NCBI RefSeq assembly: GCF_900111605.1
Contig: NZ_FOIA01000003.1
Location: 91,702-155,701, forward strand
DNA: 64,000 bases
Origin: Nitrosomonas marina
Lineage (GTDB): Bacteria > Pseudomonadota > Gammaproteobacteria > Burkholderiales > Nitrosomonadaceae
Direction of reading: 5' to 3'
Under the pieces are notes generated by a model. It was not told where the DNA came from and made no database searches. It worked only from the letters and a program-made list of their open reading frames with translations. The first letter of the stretch is position 1. Every line of letters starts with the position of its first letter. Shown here piece by piece: positions 36,868-48,468 of this stretch. Both the position numbers and the translations under genes were made by a program.

Positions 36868-39552
36868 GTGTATATTTCGTATCTTAGAGCGTGTCTGTTG
36901 TTGATCGGTGTTATTTTTTCCTTAACTGCGCATGCCGCAGGACTTGGTAAGCTTACCATCAATTCCTCTCTTGGGCAGCCGCTCAACGCCGAGATTGATC
37001 TTGTCTCTGTCAGTGAAGAGGATCTTTCCTCTTTAAAAGCCGAGATTGCCTCGCGCGAAGCATTTGCACAAGCTGGTATACGTTTTGAGCCTTTCTTTTC
37101 AACTTTTCAATTATCGGTAGAATCGCGCGTCAGCGGTGATTCCTATGTAAAAATTGTATCACCGCAGTCCGTAAACGAACCTTTTCTCAACATGCTGGTG
37201 GAATTGAGTTGGGCGTCAGGACGATTGTTGCGTGAGTATACAGTCTTGCTTGATCCCGCAGATGCACGCCCTGCAGAGCCGGTAGCGCCTGTTGTGCCAC
37301 CAATCCAGCAACAACAAGAGGCGATAACTGAATCAGAAGATATCCCGGTTGATCAGATTGCTTCTCAAACAGCGCCACTACCTGTCGCAGAAGAGCGAGT
37401 TGTACAAACAACGCGCCAGGCACCGCAAGCAGTATCAAAACCTGGAACATACGGGCCAATACTGGAGGGTGATACGCTATCGTCGATTGCCAGGCAGGTA
37501 AAGCCGGAATCGGTCAATTTGAATCAAATGCTGGTAGCGATTTTCCGCGCTAATCGTGATGCGTTTATCTCGGATAACATGAATTTGCTCAAAACGGGCG
37601 CGGTTTTAAAAATACCTGATTTGCGGGATATTGCAGACATCACTGAGAAGGATGCCAATGCTGAAGTCAGAGTACATGTTAGTGATTGGCACAAGTATCG
37701 GCAGAACCTGGCTTTGTCTACACAACAGCCGCAAAATGAGGACGACACGCTTAGCCAGACAGCTGCTGGAGAAATCACAACGGCTGTCGATGATGCAGCC
37801 GTTTCTCACAGTGACTCGCCAAAAGAGGTACTGCGGTTATCCAGTGGTGAGAAATCCGCTACAGCTCGAGACGGAAGTTCTGATTTAAGTGCTCAAGAGC
37901 GAATACGCATGATGGAAGAAGATGCCATTGCGCGTGATCTTGCTCTGAAAGAAGCCAATGAACGTGTTGCAATGTTGGAAAAGAATATAGAGAATCTGCA
38001 GAAACTACTGTCATTGCAGAACCCCGAATTGGCGCAGGCACAGATAAATGCCGAATCTCAGGCGCAACAGTCGAGGCCTGAGACAGATACGCTGGAGGTT
38101 ATACCTGAGGAATCCAATCTTGCTTCCGATGACGAATTTGATTTGTTTGCTGACAATGAATCTGGATTTGAATTGGATGTTATGTCCGAGGATGATTCTT
38201 CCTCGTTGGCAATCACTGATACTGCAGCACAGGAAAGTGCTGACACTACCGCCCAGGATGCCGCGCTAAACCCTGAACCACGGGTGGAATCTGCAGCACA
38301 TTCTGTCCTGTTGCCAGAGTCAAACGAAGCATCTTTGTTTGATCAAATCATGGACAATCTGGTGTACATCGGTGCGGTTGCTGCTATTGTATTGCTCACC
38401 CTGCTTGCTTTTATACTCAGACGTCGCAGACAGACGGCTGAAGCAGAAGCTGAAGCAGAAGAGGCCAGATATGAAGAGCTGTCATCGGCACTGCGCGATA
38501 AAACGGCAGCTGCAGTGGCTGCTGCTCACACAGTGGATCAGAAAATCGATGAAACGGATGAATTTGATCATGCTAATCAATTTTTCTCACAGGACGAATC
38601 ACAGGAAAAAAATGATTCAGCAGCATTTGATTTATCATCAGATGTAGAAGAAAAATCAGAAACGCCGACAGAAAAATCATACGATATAGATCAGCCGATC
38701 GAACTGGATTTTTCAAAGGAGAATGAAGAAGCGGATGCCGGTATAGAATCTTCTGTTGATAATTCAGTGACTGCTTCAGAATTAGAAGCTCTTGATGAAA
38801 ATATTTCAGAACTGGAAAATTTTGATGCTTTGTCGGATGAAAATGCAGATCATACGCTTGATTTTAATGATGCTAGCAAAGCTGGGATGGATGCTGTAAA
38901 ACAGGGTTTGGAGGATAGTAACGAACCCGATGATTCGAATTTGATGGATTTCACGTCAGATACACCGGATTTGTCTAAAGATACTGAATCAGAAGATTAT
39001 GAATTGAAGATTGATTTTGACGAACCACAAAAATCAGAAGCAGACAGTGCAATGTCGGTGGATTTTACAGACGAAGGGCTTGAAACTGAACCGGAAAAAA
39101 TCGACTCTAAATCTGGCATCGATAACACACTCGACTTTTCAGTTGATCCTTCTTCCATAGATTTGTCTGATGAGAATAATCCTGCTGATGAAATGCCTGA
39201 ACTGAATTCGTTGCCTGAAACAGAAGTACCGGATACTTTGCCCGAAACCGGAAGCGATTCTCGAGATTCAGGTCAGCAATCCGCGGAAGTTAATTTTTCG
39301 GATATCAATCTGGATCTTGAGGATACGTCTGGAGCTGATGAGAATCAAGCGAATAATGAAAACGAAATTGCTCAACCCGAAGAAAGAAGTGAGCGCTGGC
39401 ATGAAATAGAGACCAAAATTGATTTGGCAAAAGCTTACCTGGAAATGGAAGATTTCGAGGGTGCGCGGGAGATGCTTGAAGAAGTTGCCCAAGAGGGTGA
39501 CGAGAATCAACAAAACACCGCTAAAGAGTTGTTGAAAAACTGTGAGGTGTAA
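36868..39552 (+). CDS. fimV: FimV-family LysM/TPR-like inner-membrane protein
   Basis: The GTG at 36868 is preferred because GAAAGGGG lies upstream and a normal signal peptide (LLIGVIFSLTAHA-A) follows. The 894-residue protein has the FimV N-terminal domain (GLGKLTINSSLGQPLNAEIDL), a LysM-like segment (about residues 200-255, GPILEGDTLSSIARQV), a coiled-coil near residue 360, one membrane helix (VYIGAVAAIVLLTLLAFIL near residue 500), a very acidic repetitive cytoplasmic region, and the FimV C-terminal helix pair (ETKIDLAKAYLEMEDFEGAR). FimV scaffolds polar assembly of type IV pili and related functions. Confidence 0.93.
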   Translation: MYISYLRACLLLIGVIFSLTAHAAGLGKLTINSSLGQPLNAEIDLVSVSEEDLSSLKAEIASREAFAQAGIRFEPFFSTFQLSVESRVSGDSYVKIVSPQSVNEPFLNMLVELSWASGRLLREYTVLLDPADARPAEPVAPVVPPIQQQQEAITESEDIPVDQIASQTAPLPVAEERVVQTTRQAPQAVSKPGTYGPILEGDTLSSIARQVKPESVNLNQMLVAIFRANRDAFISDNMNLLKTGAVLKIPDLRDIADITEKDANAEVRVHVSDWHKYRQNLALSTQQPQNEDDTLSQTAAGEITTAVDDAAVSHSDSPKEVLRLSSGEKSATARDGSSDLSAQERIRMMEEDAIARDLALKEANERVAMLEKNIENLQKLLSLQNPELAQAQINAESQAQQSRPETDTLEVIPEESNLASDDEFDLFADNESGFELDVMSEDDSSSLAITDTAAQESADTTAQDAALNPEPRVESAAHSVLLPESNEASLFDQIMDNLVYIGAVAAIVLLTLLAFILRRRRQTAEAEAEAEEARYEELSSALRDKTAAAVAAAHTVDQKIDETDEFDHANQFFSQDESQEKNDSAAFDLSSDVEEKSETPTEKSYDIDQPIELDFSKENEEADAGIESSVDNSVTASELEALDENISELENFDALSDENADHTLDFNDASKAGMDAVKQGLEDSNEPDDSNLMDFTSDTPDLSKDTESEDYELKIDFDEPQKSEADSAMSVDFTDEGLETEPEKIDSKSGIDNTLDFSVDPSSIDLSDENNPADEMPELNSLPETEVPDTLPETGSDSRDSGQQSAEVNFSDINLDLEDTSGADENQANNENEIAQPEERSERWHEIETKIDLAKAYLEMEDFEGAREMLEEVAQEGDENQQNTAKELLKNCEV

Positions 39553-39623
39553 TCAGGTTATTAGATTTTTCGGTGTGTGGTTATACCACGTAATGAATAC
39601 TTCAGGCTGATTACCGCCTTATT

Positions 39624-40421
39624 GTGAGAGTTGTACTGATTCTTGAATATGACGGCAGTAATTTTTGTGGATGGCAAAGTCAGTCAAATGCCTGTTCAAT
39701 ACAAAATGAACTTGAATTAGCCCTATCTCGAATTGCCGACGAAAAGATACGTGTCATTGCTGCCGGCAGAACAGATGCGGGCGTGCACGCGTTATATCAG
39801 GTTGTGCATTTTGACACCACGGCCAGGCGTCCGCTTACAGCCTGGACACGTGGTGTCAACACATATTTGCCAAAGGGTATTGCCGTATTATGGGCAAATG
39901 AAATATCCACTCAGTTTCATGCGCGTTTTAGTGCACAAACGCGCCGTTATCAATATTTACTTCTTAATCATTCTATTCGTCCAGGCATTCTTTATCATAG
40001 AGTCGGATGGTTTCATCAACCGCTTGATCTCGAAAGAATGCGATCAGCTGCACAAATATTACTTGGTGAACATGATTTTTCGGCTTTTCGTGCCGCTGAG
40101 TGTCAGGCTAAATCACCTGTGCGCACACTGACACAGCTGGATATTGTACATCGTGGTAATATGCTTATCTTTGAGCTAAGTGCCAATGCGTTTTTGCATC
40201 ATATGGTGCGTAATATTATCGGATGCCTGGTCTATGTAGGTAAAGGCCGATATCCACCGGACTGGTTGCGAATATTACTGGAAAATGGTGACAGATCGGC
40301 TGCAGCGCCAACATTCTCTGCATCCGGTTTGTATCTGGCTGATATCAAATACAGTCCGGACTGGAATCTGCCACGCATGAAAGGGCGTTTCAGTATCGTT
40401 GATGAATATCGTTTTTTTTAG
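39624..40421 (+). CDS. truA: tRNA pseudouridine(38-40) synthase
   Basis: A 265-residue TruA starting at GTG: LILEYDGSNFCGWQSQ, the catalytic Asp in AAGRTDAGVHALYQ near residue 52, and NAFLHHMVRNIIGCLVYVG. It converts uridines 38-40 of the tRNA anticodon arm. It lies between fimV and trpF, as in many beta- and gammaproteobacteria. Confidence 0.97.
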   Translation: MRVVLILEYDGSNFCGWQSQSNACSIQNELELALSRIADEKIRVIAAGRTDAGVHALYQVVHFDTTARRPLTAWTRGVNTYLPKGIAVLWANEISTQFHARFSAQTRRYQYLLLNHSIRPGILYHRVGWFHQPLDLERMRSAAQILLGEHDFSAFRAAECQAKSPVRTLTQLDIVHRGNMLIFELSANAFLHHMVRNIIGCLVYVGKGRYPPDWLRILLENGDRSAAAPTFSASGLYLADIKYSPDWNLPRMKGRFSIVDEYRFF

Positions 40422-40455
40422 CTGTTGTTGTTTTTCTTTAGACTAGACTCTATTT

Positions 40456-41073
40456 ATGGTGGTGCGCGTAAAAATTTGCGGAATTACCCGTACTGAAGAT
40501 GCTTTGGCGGCAGTCGATTCGGGAGCGGATGCAATTGGGTTTGTTTTCTGGCCAAACAGTTCGCGCTATATAACACCGCACGAAGCCGCTGAAATTTCAG
40601 CTGATATACCTGCCTTTATCAATACAGTCGGCGTTTATGTTGATCCTGAACCAGAATGGGTCAATGAAACCGCCCGGATTGCGAAGCTGAGTCTGCTGCA
40701 GTTTCACGGTAATGAAGCGCGTGATTTTTGTGATCAATTTTTCTTGCCTTACATCAAGGCAATTCGCGTCAAGGAAGATGTAGATTTGTTACAATATGCA
40801 AATCGTTATGACACTGCAAGAGGTCTGTTACTGGATACCTATGCCAAAAACATGCCAGGTGGTACAGGACATAAATTCGACTGGAATTTGATTCCCCGTC
40901 AGTTACCACTGCCTGTGATTTTATCGGGAGGATTGAATGTTGAAAATATTTCCTTGGCAATCAAACAGGTTCGTCCTTGGGCAGTGGATGTTTCCAGTGG
41001 TGTCGAATCTGCCAAAGGTATAAAGGATGAGCAAAAAATTTCTGCTTTTATGCGAGGAGTTCGAGAAGAGTGA
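40456..41073 (+). CDS. trpF: Phosphoribosylanthranilate isomerase
   Basis: A 205-residue TIM-barrel enzyme: [16 protein letters not shown] at the N-terminus with the catalytic Cys, [20 protein letters not shown], and [20 protein letters not shown] phosphate-binding loops, ending [15 protein letters not shown]. It catalyses the third step of tryptophan synthesis. It overlaps trpB by 4 bp. Confidence 0.98.
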   Translation: MVVRVKICGITRTEDALAAVDSGADAIGFVFWPNSSRYITPHEAAEISADIPAFINTVGVYVDPEPEWVNETARIAKLSLLQFHGNEARDFCDQFFLPYIKAIRVKEDVDLLQYANRYDTARGLLLDTYAKNMPGGTGHKFDWNLIPRQLPLPVILSGGLNVENISLAIKQVRPWAVDVSSGVESAKGIKDEQKISAFMRGVREE

Positions 41074-42269
41074 ATATTTATGATCTACCGGATAAACGGG
41101 GCCATTTTGGTCCTTACGGTGGTGTATTTGTTGCTGAAACATTGATTTCCGCACTGGATAAGTTGCGCGAGCAATATGATTACTATCGGAATGATACTGA
41201 ATTTAAGCGTGAATTCGAAAACGAATTAAAACATTATGTTGGGCGGCCAAGCCCGATTTACCATGCCAAACGCTGGTCAGAGCATCTAGGCGGTGCACAG
41301 ATTCTGTTAAAGCGTGAAGACCTAAATCATACCGGAGCACACAAAGTCAATAATACCGTCGGACAAGCCTTGCTTGCGCGGCGCATGGGCAAAAATCGAG
41401 TTATTGCCGAAACAGGTGCGGGGCAGCATGGTGTGGCAACAGCTACAGTCGCTGCACGCTACGGCATGCAATGCGTTGTTTACATGGGCGCTGAGGATGT
41501 TCGGCGACAGGCAACCAATGTATACCGTATGAAATTACTGGGAGCTGAAGTGGTTCCAGTTGAATCAGGTTCCCGAACTTTGAAGGATGCACTGAATGAG
41601 GCCATGCGCGACTGGGTAACGCATGTTGAGAATACGTTTTACATTATCGGCACAGTTGCCGGACCGCACCCCTATCCGATGATGGTGCGTGATTTTCAGA
41701 CGGTTATTGGTACTGAAGCCAAATTACAAATGCTGGAGACGTATGGCAGGCAGCCCGATGTGTTAATAGCGTGCGTAGGTGGCGGCTCAAACGCGATTGG
41801 TCTGTTTTATCCCTATATCAACGATGAAAGTGTGCGTATGATCGGTGTGGAGGCTGCAGGTAAAGGTCTGGATACAAATGAACATGCGGCTACACTGAGT
41901 AAGGGAAAACCCGGCGTGTTGCATGGGAACAGAACCTATTTGATTCAGGACGATAACGGACAAATTATTGAAACACATTCCATATCAGCCGGTTTGGATT
42001 ACCCCGGTGTTGGTCCAGAACATGCATGGCTCAAGGATATTCATCGGGCCGAATACGTGGGAATCACGGATGATGAAGCGCTTGAAGCATTTCATGCGTT
42101 ATGTCGCTTCGAGGGAATTATGCCGGCGCTTGAATCGAGTCATGCTCTGGCCTATGCGGCCAAGTTTGCGCCAACCCTCTCTAAAGACCAGTTGATACTC
42201 ATCAATCTTTCCGGACGTGGTGATAAAGATATGGCGACCGTTGCGCAGATGTCCGGGATCACCTTGTAG
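41070..42269 (+). CDS. trpB: Tryptophan synthase beta chain
   Basis: A 399-residue PLP enzyme starting at GTG. It shows [18 protein letters not shown], the PLP lysine in [17 protein letters not shown] near residue 90, [16 protein letters not shown], and the phosphate-binding [10 protein letters not shown] near residue 235. It joins indole and serine to give tryptophan and works as a complex with TrpA, whose gene is 109 bp downstream. Confidence 0.99.
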   Translation: MNIYDLPDKRGHFGPYGGVFVAETLISALDKLREQYDYYRNDTEFKREFENELKHYVGRPSPIYHAKRWSEHLGGAQILLKREDLNHTGAHKVNNTVGQALLARRMGKNRVIAETGAGQHGVATATVAARYGMQCVVYMGAEDVRRQATNVYRMKLLGAEVVPVESGSRTLKDALNEAMRDWVTHVENTFYIIGTVAGPHPYPMMVRDFQTVIGTEAKLQMLETYGRQPDVLIACVGGGSNAIGLFYPYINDESVRMIGVEAAGKGLDTNEHAATLSKGKPGVLHGNRTYLIQDDNGQIIETHSISAGLDYPGVGPEHAWLKDIHRAEYVGITDDEALEAFHALCRFEGIMPALESSHALAYAAKFAPTLSKDQLILINLSGRGDKDMATVAQMSGITL

Positions 42270-42378
42270 CATCAAGCGATGCCACCAAAATTTTTTTGAC
42301 TCAGTTTTCATCTTTATCTCTACTAGAGGCTATAGTCGAGCTGGTCTGGATACTTGACATATATATTACCAATTTAGA

Positions 42379-43185
42379 ATGAATCGTATCGCACAAACAT
42401 TTGCTGTTTTGCAATCAAACCGGAAAAAAGCACTTATTCCATTTATTACAGCCGGGGATCCTGGCCCTGCAAACACTGTTGATCTAATGCATTGTTTGGT
42501 CGAGGCCGGATCGGATATTATCGAGCTTGGTGTGCCGTTCTCTGACCCGATGGCGGATGGCCCCACCATACAGCGTTCATCAGAACGGGCCTTAAAGCAC
42601 CAAGTGGGGATAAACAGCGTGCTGACCATGGTATCGGATTTCAGAAAAAAAAATGCACAAACGCCGGTTGTTTTGATGGGTTATGCAAATCCCATAGAAG
42701 CAATGGGTTACGAGCATTTTGCCGCTCGTGCAAAAGAAGCCGGTGTAGATGGCGTGCTGACAGTTGACTATCCGCCGGAAGAGTGCGAAGAATGGGTGCG
42801 TTGCCTTCAACAGCATGATATGGACGCCATATTTCTGCTTTCGCCAACATCGGCGCAGTCCCGGGTAGCGCGGGTTGCGGAATTGGCGAAGGGTTATATT
42901 TATTATGTATCATTGAAAGGGGTTACCGGCGCGTCTCATCTTGACCTAAAAGAAGTTGAATCAAGACTGGCAGAACTGCGTGCGGCGGTATCTATTCCCA
43001 TTGGGGTTGGTTTTGGTATACGTGATGGCGCGATGGCGGGTGCTGTAGCCAAACTTGCCGATGCAGTGGTTGTTGGCAGTCGCATTATCGAAGAAATTGA
43101 GCATTCCCCGCAAAACGAACTGCTGAATAATGTAAGGAATTTGGTTGCGGATATGCGCAAAGCTATTGATAAACAAGGGGACTAA
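42379..43185 (+). CDS. trpA: Tryptophan synthase alpha chain
   Basis: A 268-residue TIM barrel: LIPFITAGDPGPANTVDLM, the catalytic-Glu motif ELGVPFSDPMADGPTIQ near residue 52, GVLTVDYPPEE and GVTGASHLDLKEVE. It cleaves indole-glycerol phosphate and channels indole to TrpB. accD begins 29 bp downstream, a conserved arrangement. Confidence 0.99.
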   Translation: MNRIAQTFAVLQSNRKKALIPFITAGDPGPANTVDLMHCLVEAGSDIIELGVPFSDPMADGPTIQRSSERALKHQVGINSVLTMVSDFRKKNAQTPVVLMGYANPIEAMGYEHFAARAKEAGVDGVLTVDYPPEECEEWVRCLQQHDMDAIFLLSPTSAQSRVARVAELAKGYIYYVSLKGVTGASHLDLKEVESRLAELRAAVSIPIGVGFGIRDGAMAGAVAKLADAVVVGSRIIEEIEHSPQNELLNNVRNLVADMRKAIDKQGD

Positions 43186-43214
43186 ATTAACGTTTTCCAG
43201 AAGAGATTGCCATT

Positions 43215-44087
43215 ATGAGTTGGTTTCAGAATATTATTCCACCCAAGATAAAACGCAAAGAGAACGGTGAAAAGAAAATTGTTCCGGAAGGACTTTGGAG
43301 CAAATGTGGTTCATGTGAAGCTGTTCTGTATTGTACTGATCTGGTAAAGAATCTGGACGTTTGTCCCCGCTGTGATTTTCATAATCGCATTTCTGCCAGA
43401 ACACGGCTGGATTATTTTCTGGATGATCGTGACAGGCAGGAAATAGGTGATGAAATTCTGCCTACTGACCCGCTCAAATTCAAGGATAGTAAACGCTACG
43501 TGGATCGGCTTTCACAAGCCAAATCCAGTATTGACGAAGACGATGCGTTGATTGTGATGAGTGGCAGCGTATTATCTGTACCTGTTGTTGCCGCTGTATT
43601 CGAATTCGGATTTATGGGTGGTTCGATGGGGTCGGTCGTCGGTGAACGTTTTGTACGCGGTATCAACGCCTGCATCGAATACCAATTGCCTTTTATTTGC
43701 TTTAGCGCCAGTGGCGGGGCGCGCATGCAGGAGGGTCTGTTTTCGCTCATGCAAATGGCCAAAACATCCGCAGCATTGACACGTCTGAGCCGTGAAAAAT
43801 TACCATTTATTTCAATTCTAACGGATCCAACAATGGGCGGAGTATCTGCCAGTTTTGCATTTATTGGCGATGTTGTAATTGCCGAACCGGGTGCGTTGAT
43901 CGGTTTCGCCGGTCCACGAGTTATCGAGCAGACGGTACGCCAGAAATTGCCGGAAGGCTTTCAGCGCGCGGAGTTTTTGTTGGAACATGGTGCCATCGAT
44001 ATGATAGTCGACCGTAGACACATGCGTGAAAAAATCGCAAATCTGTGCACACTGCTGATGCGAAGTCCCTTGCCAGTAACCGCTTAA
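43215..44087 (+). CDS. accD: Acetyl-CoA carboxylase carboxyltransferase subunit beta
   Basis: A 290-residue protein with the N-terminal four-Cys zinc finger ([10 protein letters not shown] and CPRCDFHNR, about residues 32-60) and the carboxyltransferase domain ([59 protein letters not shown]). It transfers the carboxyl group to acetyl-CoA, the committing step of fatty acid synthesis, with AccA encoded elsewhere. Confidence 0.98.
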   Translation: MSWFQNIIPPKIKRKENGEKKIVPEGLWSKCGSCEAVLYCTDLVKNLDVCPRCDFHNRISARTRLDYFLDDRDRQEIGDEILPTDPLKFKDSKRYVDRLSQAKSSIDEDDALIVMSGSVLSVPVVAAVFEFGFMGGSMGSVVGERFVRGINACIEYQLPFICFSASGGARMQEGLFSLMQMAKTSAALTRLSREKLPFISILTDPTMGGVSASFAFIGDVVIAEPGALIGFAGPRVIEQTVRQKLPEGFQRAEFLLEHGAIDMIVDRRHMREKIANLCTLLMRSPLPVTA

Positions 44088-44154
44088 AAGTCCACTTTGA
44101 AACAAATATAATTATTCTCAGAACTGTGTTTCACTAATTTTTCTACTTTGTTCC

Positions 44155-45471
44155 GTGACTGTATCCAAAACTGGAGCAATCTCTCCTGATGGGGAGTTCG
44201 TTGATCTGAACGAATGGCTGACCTACCTGGAGCAGCTTCATCCCAAATCGATCGATATGGGTCTGGAACGTATCGATCAGGTGCGTACAGCGCTTGGATT
44301 GATACCTTGTTTTCCGATGATTATTGTGGGCGGTACCAATGGTAAGGGTTCGGTCTGCGCGATGCTGGAGTCCATTTTGGCTGCAGCTGGCTATCATGTC
44401 GGGTGTTATACTTCACCGCATTTGATTCGCTACAATGAGCGGATTCGTATCGGACAACGCGCGGTTGCCGAAGAACAGTTGCTCAAGGCATTCAAAGCTG
44501 TTGAACAGGCCAGAATAGAAACTGGTGTTTCGCTGACTTATTTCGAATTTGGGACGCTTGCTGCCATGCATGTGTTTATGGCAAAACAGATTGATGTTGC
44601 CATACTCGAAGTTGGCCTGGGTGGGCGATTAGACGCTGTCAACATTTTTGATGCCGATTGTGCCATTCTGACCAGTGTTGACCTTGATCATCAGGATTAT
44701 CTTGGTGATTCGCGGGAGGCCATTGGATACGAAAAAGCCGGAATTTTCAGGCAAAACAAGCCGGCTGTATGTGCTGATGCTGTTCTGCCATTGAGTGTGC
44801 AGCGTCATGCACAAGAAATTGGCGCTGAGATCAGAATGGTCCATCAGGACTTTGGTTTTATGAGAGAAACCAACCAATGGCGCTTCTGGAGCCAGCATCA
44901 TCGACGGCACGCATTGCCGATGCCTGCATTGCATGGCAGAAAGCAGTTATATAACGCAAGCGCCTGCTTGATGGCACTGGAATTATTGCGAGAACAACTT
45001 CAGGTCAGTATGCACGCAGTACGTGAGGGCCTGCTCAATGTAAAATTACCAGGAAGATTTCAGGTAATCTCGGTGCAACCGATGGTTGTTCTCGATGTTT
45101 TGCATAATCCCGCAGCCGCCGCTGCATTTGCAGATAATCTGCTGGAAATGGCGCCGTCTTCCGGAAAAACTTATGCAGTATTTGGAATGTTACACGATAA
45201 AGATATAGCAGGGGTTGTGGAAGAACTGAAACCCCATATAGACAACTGGCTGATCGCTACCATTGATGCGCCCCGCGGGGCGCATGCTGATGAATTGATG
45301 CAAATTCTCAATCAATCGGAAATCACCAGAGAAAACCATACGATTCATGAATTTGAAGACGTTGTTTCAGCTTATGTATTTGCCTGTGAACATGCAGGTA
45401 AAAATGATAGAATCTGCGTGTTCGGTTCATTTTACACAGTGGGCGCAATCTTGCGACATCATGGAGAATAG
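44155..45471 (+). CDS. folC: Dihydrofolate synthase / folylpolyglutamate synthase
   Basis: A 438-residue Mur-ligase-type enzyme starting at GTG: ATP loop VGGTNGKGSVCAMLESIL near residue 60, YTSPHLIRYNERI, EVGLGGRLDAVN and LDHQDYLGDS near residue 178, and the C-terminal VLDVLHNPAAAAAFADNL. It glutamylates dihydropteroate and folates. It follows accD and precedes the SPOR protein gene as in many proteobacteria. Confidence 0.97.
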   Translation: MTVSKTGAISPDGEFVDLNEWLTYLEQLHPKSIDMGLERIDQVRTALGLIPCFPMIIVGGTNGKGSVCAMLESILAAAGYHVGCYTSPHLIRYNERIRIGQRAVAEEQLLKAFKAVEQARIETGVSLTYFEFGTLAAMHVFMAKQIDVAILEVGLGGRLDAVNIFDADCAILTSVDLDHQDYLGDSREAIGYEKAGIFRQNKPAVCADAVLPLSVQRHAQEIGAEIRMVHQDFGFMRETNQWRFWSQHHRRHALPMPALHGRKQLYNASACLMALELLREQLQVSMHAVREGLLNVKLPGRFQVISVQPMVVLDVLHNPAAAAAFADNLLEMAPSSGKTYAVFGMLHDKDIAGVVEELKPHIDNWLIATIDAPRGAHADELMQILNQSEITRENHTIHEFEDVVSAYVFACEHAGKNDRICVFGSFYTVGAILRHHGE

Positions 45472-45494
45472 TCAGTCATACTGGGACATTTGGT

Positions 45495-46199
45495 ATGAAT
45501 AAAAATATCACTGAAGAAGAGTTGTTACTTAGAAAGCGCGCAAGGCGTCGTCTGGTTGGTGCTGTTGTATTGGTCATGACGGCAATCATTGTACTGCCAA
45601 TGATATTCGATGAGCCAAAGCCGGATACGGAGACACATGAAATCGATATTCATCTATTTCCTCAGGATGATATTAGTGAAATCCCGCCTTTAGTCCTGCC
45701 TTCAGAACAGTTTCCACCACAAAATACAGATCGGGCCGATGATCGTACAGAGCTGGCGTCAGAAATGCCGCCCGACATTTCCGAGGTGTTTGAGCCGCAT
45801 GATCAGATAAGTGAAAAAGAAGAGCGCCATAAACACATGGTGACTGGCCGGATTCCAATTCCTGGTATCAAACCACGATTAGCCCTGGCTCCTCAATCAG
45901 GTCATGGCGCACCATCCAGCCAGAAAATTCCAGCGCAGTCAGAGCATGCCCCACAATCCGTTCAGACTTCCGATCAGTTTGTTGTTCAGTTAGGCGCATT
46001 TTCCGATCCGTCCAAAGCGCAACAGCAACTGAACAATCTGCGAATGAATGGTCTAAATGCATATACAGAAACACATACGATTAATGGTAAGGTTGTTACG
46101 CGCGTACGCATAGGTCCCTTTTCTAGTCGTAATGCTGCGGAAAGCGAACTGGAGAAACTGAGACGACAGGGACTGGATGGCGTTGTAAATCCCAGATAG
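45495..46199 (+). CDS. dedD: SPOR-domain protein (DedD-like)
   Basis: A 234-residue protein with one N-terminal membrane helix after a basic start (RKRARRRLVGAVVLVMTAIIVLPMIF), a Pro/Glu-rich periplasmic linker of about 110 residues, and a C-terminal SPOR domain (FVVQLGAFSDPSKAQQQLNNLR to residue 232). SPOR domains bind denuded glycan strands at the division septum. It sits between folC and cvpA, the usual place of dedD. Confidence 0.93.
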   Translation: MNKNITEEELLLRKRARRRLVGAVVLVMTAIIVLPMIFDEPKPDTETHEIDIHLFPQDDISEIPPLVLPSEQFPPQNTDRADDRTELASEMPPDISEVFEPHDQISEKEERHKHMVTGRIPIPGIKPRLALAPQSGHGAPSSQKIPAQSEHAPQSVQTSDQFVVQLGAFSDPSKAQQQLNNLRMNGLNAYTETHTINGKVVTRVRIGPFSSRNAAESELEKLRRQGLDGVVNPR

Positions 46200-46287
46200 A
46201 ATGAATTTTATACGATGTTACTTCATTATTTCATTTAGATTGTAAAGAATGAATCTATAACCATTATTGATTTCAGCTTTCTTTCTA

Positions 46288-46809
46288 ATGACTTTGCTTG
46301 ATTATATCGTTCTGTGTATTTTTTTTATATCAATTGTTTTAAGCATTATTCGCGGACTAGTACGTGAGGTTCTCTCCATAGCCGGCTGGGTTGTTGCTTT
46401 TATTGCTGCAAGTACATATGCCTATGAGTTTGAACCTTTTATTCCTTCAGAAATCGGGGGGGAATCTTTACGCATCATTGCGGCGTTTATTGTGGTTTTT
46501 GTTGCAACGTTATTAGTTTCTGTTTTGATCACCATGCTGTTAAATGCACTGATAAAAAATGTTGGCCTGGGTTTTATTGACCGAACGTTTGGTGCTTTTT
46601 TTGGGTTTGCGCGGGCGCTTGTTATTGTTATGGTGCTGGTTCTGATAGCTGGCTTGACGGCCCTGCCGCAGCAGCCAGTGTGGCGTCAAGCCGTACTGAG
46701 TCCGGCATTGGAAGTTGTGGCGCTGGAGGTGCTGCCCTGGCTGCCGGACGATTTGTCCAAACGTATCAGCTATGAAAAAAAAGAACAGCTTACTCAGCAG
46801 AAGAATTAG
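46288..46809 (+). CDS. cvpA: CvpA family membrane protein
   Basis: The ATG at 46288 aligns with the family start ([29 protein letters not shown]); a TTG at 46267 is upstream in frame. The 173-residue product has about four membrane helices. CvpA is needed for colicin V production in E. coli and for envelope stress tolerance, with a role not defined at the reaction level. It is 71 bp upstream of purF, its conserved partner gene. Confidence 0.93.
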   Translation: MTLLDYIVLCIFFISIVLSIIRGLVREVLSIAGWVVAFIAASTYAYEFEPFIPSEIGGESLRIIAAFIVVFVATLLVSVLITMLLNALIKNVGLGFIDRTFGAFFGFARALVIVMVLVLIAGLTALPQQPVWRQAVLSPALEVVALEVLPWLPDDLSKRISYEKKEQLTQQKN

Positions 46810-46880
46810 AGGTTTTTTGTCGTGAACATTCAGTCATTGTTGGTTTTTGTTTTCCAGCACAGCATATTTGGAGTACGCCA

Positions 46881-48401
46881 ATGTGTGGAGTATTAGGTAT
46901 TGTCGCCAAGTCACCGGCTAATCAGTTGCTTTATGACGGTTTGCTGATGCTGCAACATCGCGGCCAGGATGCGGGCGGGATCGTCACGGCTCAGGGTAAT
47001 ACGTTTCATATGCACAAGGGGCTTGGACTTGTTCGCGATGTTTTTCGAACCCGAAACATGCGTGCACTGCATGGGAACATGGGTATTGGCCACGTACGTT
47101 ATCCAACTGCCGGTTCGTCAAAATCTCCTGCCGAGGCGCAGCCTTTTTATGTAAATTCTCCGTTCGGCATCGTACTGGGTCATAATGGTAATCTAACCAA
47201 TGCAGAGCAACTGAATCAGGAATTGTTTCGGACCGATTTGCGACATGTCAATACGCATTCCGATTCGGAAGTATTATTAAATGTTCTGGCGCATGAACTG
47301 CAGGAACAGACTGGAAATTGCCATCTTGATCCGGAAACGATATTTGCTGCGGTCAGTGGTGTGCACAGGCGCTGCGCTGGTGCTTACGCTGTTGTTGCCA
47401 TGATTGCAGGCTATGGTCTTCTGGCATTTCGTGATCCCCATGGTATTCGTCCGTTGGTGTATGGAACAATGGAAACTAAAAAAGGCACTGAATACCTGAT
47501 TACGTCCGAAAGTGTGGCGCTCGATACACTGGGATTTCAGTTGGTTCGAGATATCGCACCGGGGGAAGCGATTTTTATCGATGAAGCAGGCAATTTTTTC
47601 AGCCAACAGTGTGCGAAAAATGCAAGCCTGAACCCGTGTATTTTTGAATATGTCTATCTGGCGCGACCCGATTCCGTTATCGATGGTGTTTCGGTTTACG
47701 AGACAAGACTGAATATGGGTGAATCGCTGGCGGAAAAAATCACCCGGACTATGAGCCATCTTGATATTGATGTTGTTATTCCAATTCCCGATTCAAGCCG
47801 TCCAAGTGCTTTGCAGCTGTCCAATCGGCTGGGAGTCGATTTTCGTGAGGGATTTATCAAGAATCGTTATGTTGGCCGTACGTTTATCATGCCTGGACAG
47901 CAGCAGCGAAAAAAATCAGTGCGGCAGAAACTGAATGCCATGAGTATCGAGTTTAAAGGAAAAAATGTGCTGCTCGTTGACGATTCGATTGTACGCGGTA
48001 CAACCAGCCGTGAAATCGTACAAATGGCAAGGGATGCAGGTGCCAATAAAATTTATTTTGCTTCCGCCTCGCCACCAGTGCGGTTTCCGAATGTTTATGG
48101 AATTGATATGCCGACGCGCCAGGAATTGATTGCAGCTGAAAGGGATACAGAGGAAATCTGTCGTGAAATAGGTGCGGATTATCTGATTTTTCAGGAACTG
48201 GAAGCGTTGACGCATACGGTTTCGAAAGTCAAGCCGGAATTGTCATGTTTTGAAACTTCCTGTTTTAATGGTCGCTATATAGCGGGTAATGTGACAGCAG
48301 AGTACCTGGAAACGCTTGAGACCAAAAGAAATGGAGACAGGGCCGGCAGGCAGATGCCATTAAAAACACAACTTGATCTGAGTCTGACAGTATCCGAGTA
48401 G
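46881..48401 (+). CDS. purF: Amidophosphoribosyltransferase
   Basis: A 506-residue enzyme: the N-terminal Cys nucleophile in MCGVLGIV, glutaminase motifs HRGQDAGGI and [11 protein letters not shown], and the C-terminal phosphoribosyltransferase motif [17 protein letters not shown] near residue 365. It makes 5-phosphoribosylamine, the first committed step of purine synthesis. It follows cvpA and precedes metZ. Confidence 0.99.
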   Translation: MCGVLGIVAKSPANQLLYDGLLMLQHRGQDAGGIVTAQGNTFHMHKGLGLVRDVFRTRNMRALHGNMGIGHVRYPTAGSSKSPAEAQPFYVNSPFGIVLGHNGNLTNAEQLNQELFRTDLRHVNTHSDSEVLLNVLAHELQEQTGNCHLDPETIFAAVSGVHRRCAGAYAVVAMIAGYGLLAFRDPHGIRPLVYGTMETKKGTEYLITSESVALDTLGFQLVRDIAPGEAIFIDEAGNFFSQQCAKNASLNPCIFEYVYLARPDSVIDGVSVYETRLNMGESLAEKITRTMSHLDIDVVIPIPDSSRPSALQLSNRLGVDFREGFIKNRYVGRTFIMPGQQQRKKSVRQKLNAMSIEFKGKNVLLVDDSIVRGTTSREIVQMARDAGANKIYFASASPPVRFPNVYGIDMPTRQELIAAERDTEEICREIGADYLIFQELEALTHTVSKVKPELSCFETSCFNGRYIAGNVTAEYLETLETKRNGDRAGRQMPLKTQLDLSLTVSE

Positions 48402-48468
48402 ATCGCCTGTTTTGCATGCCAGTTGACAGCGTGTCTTATATCAAGTTTGCCCAGGAGTAAAATATTTC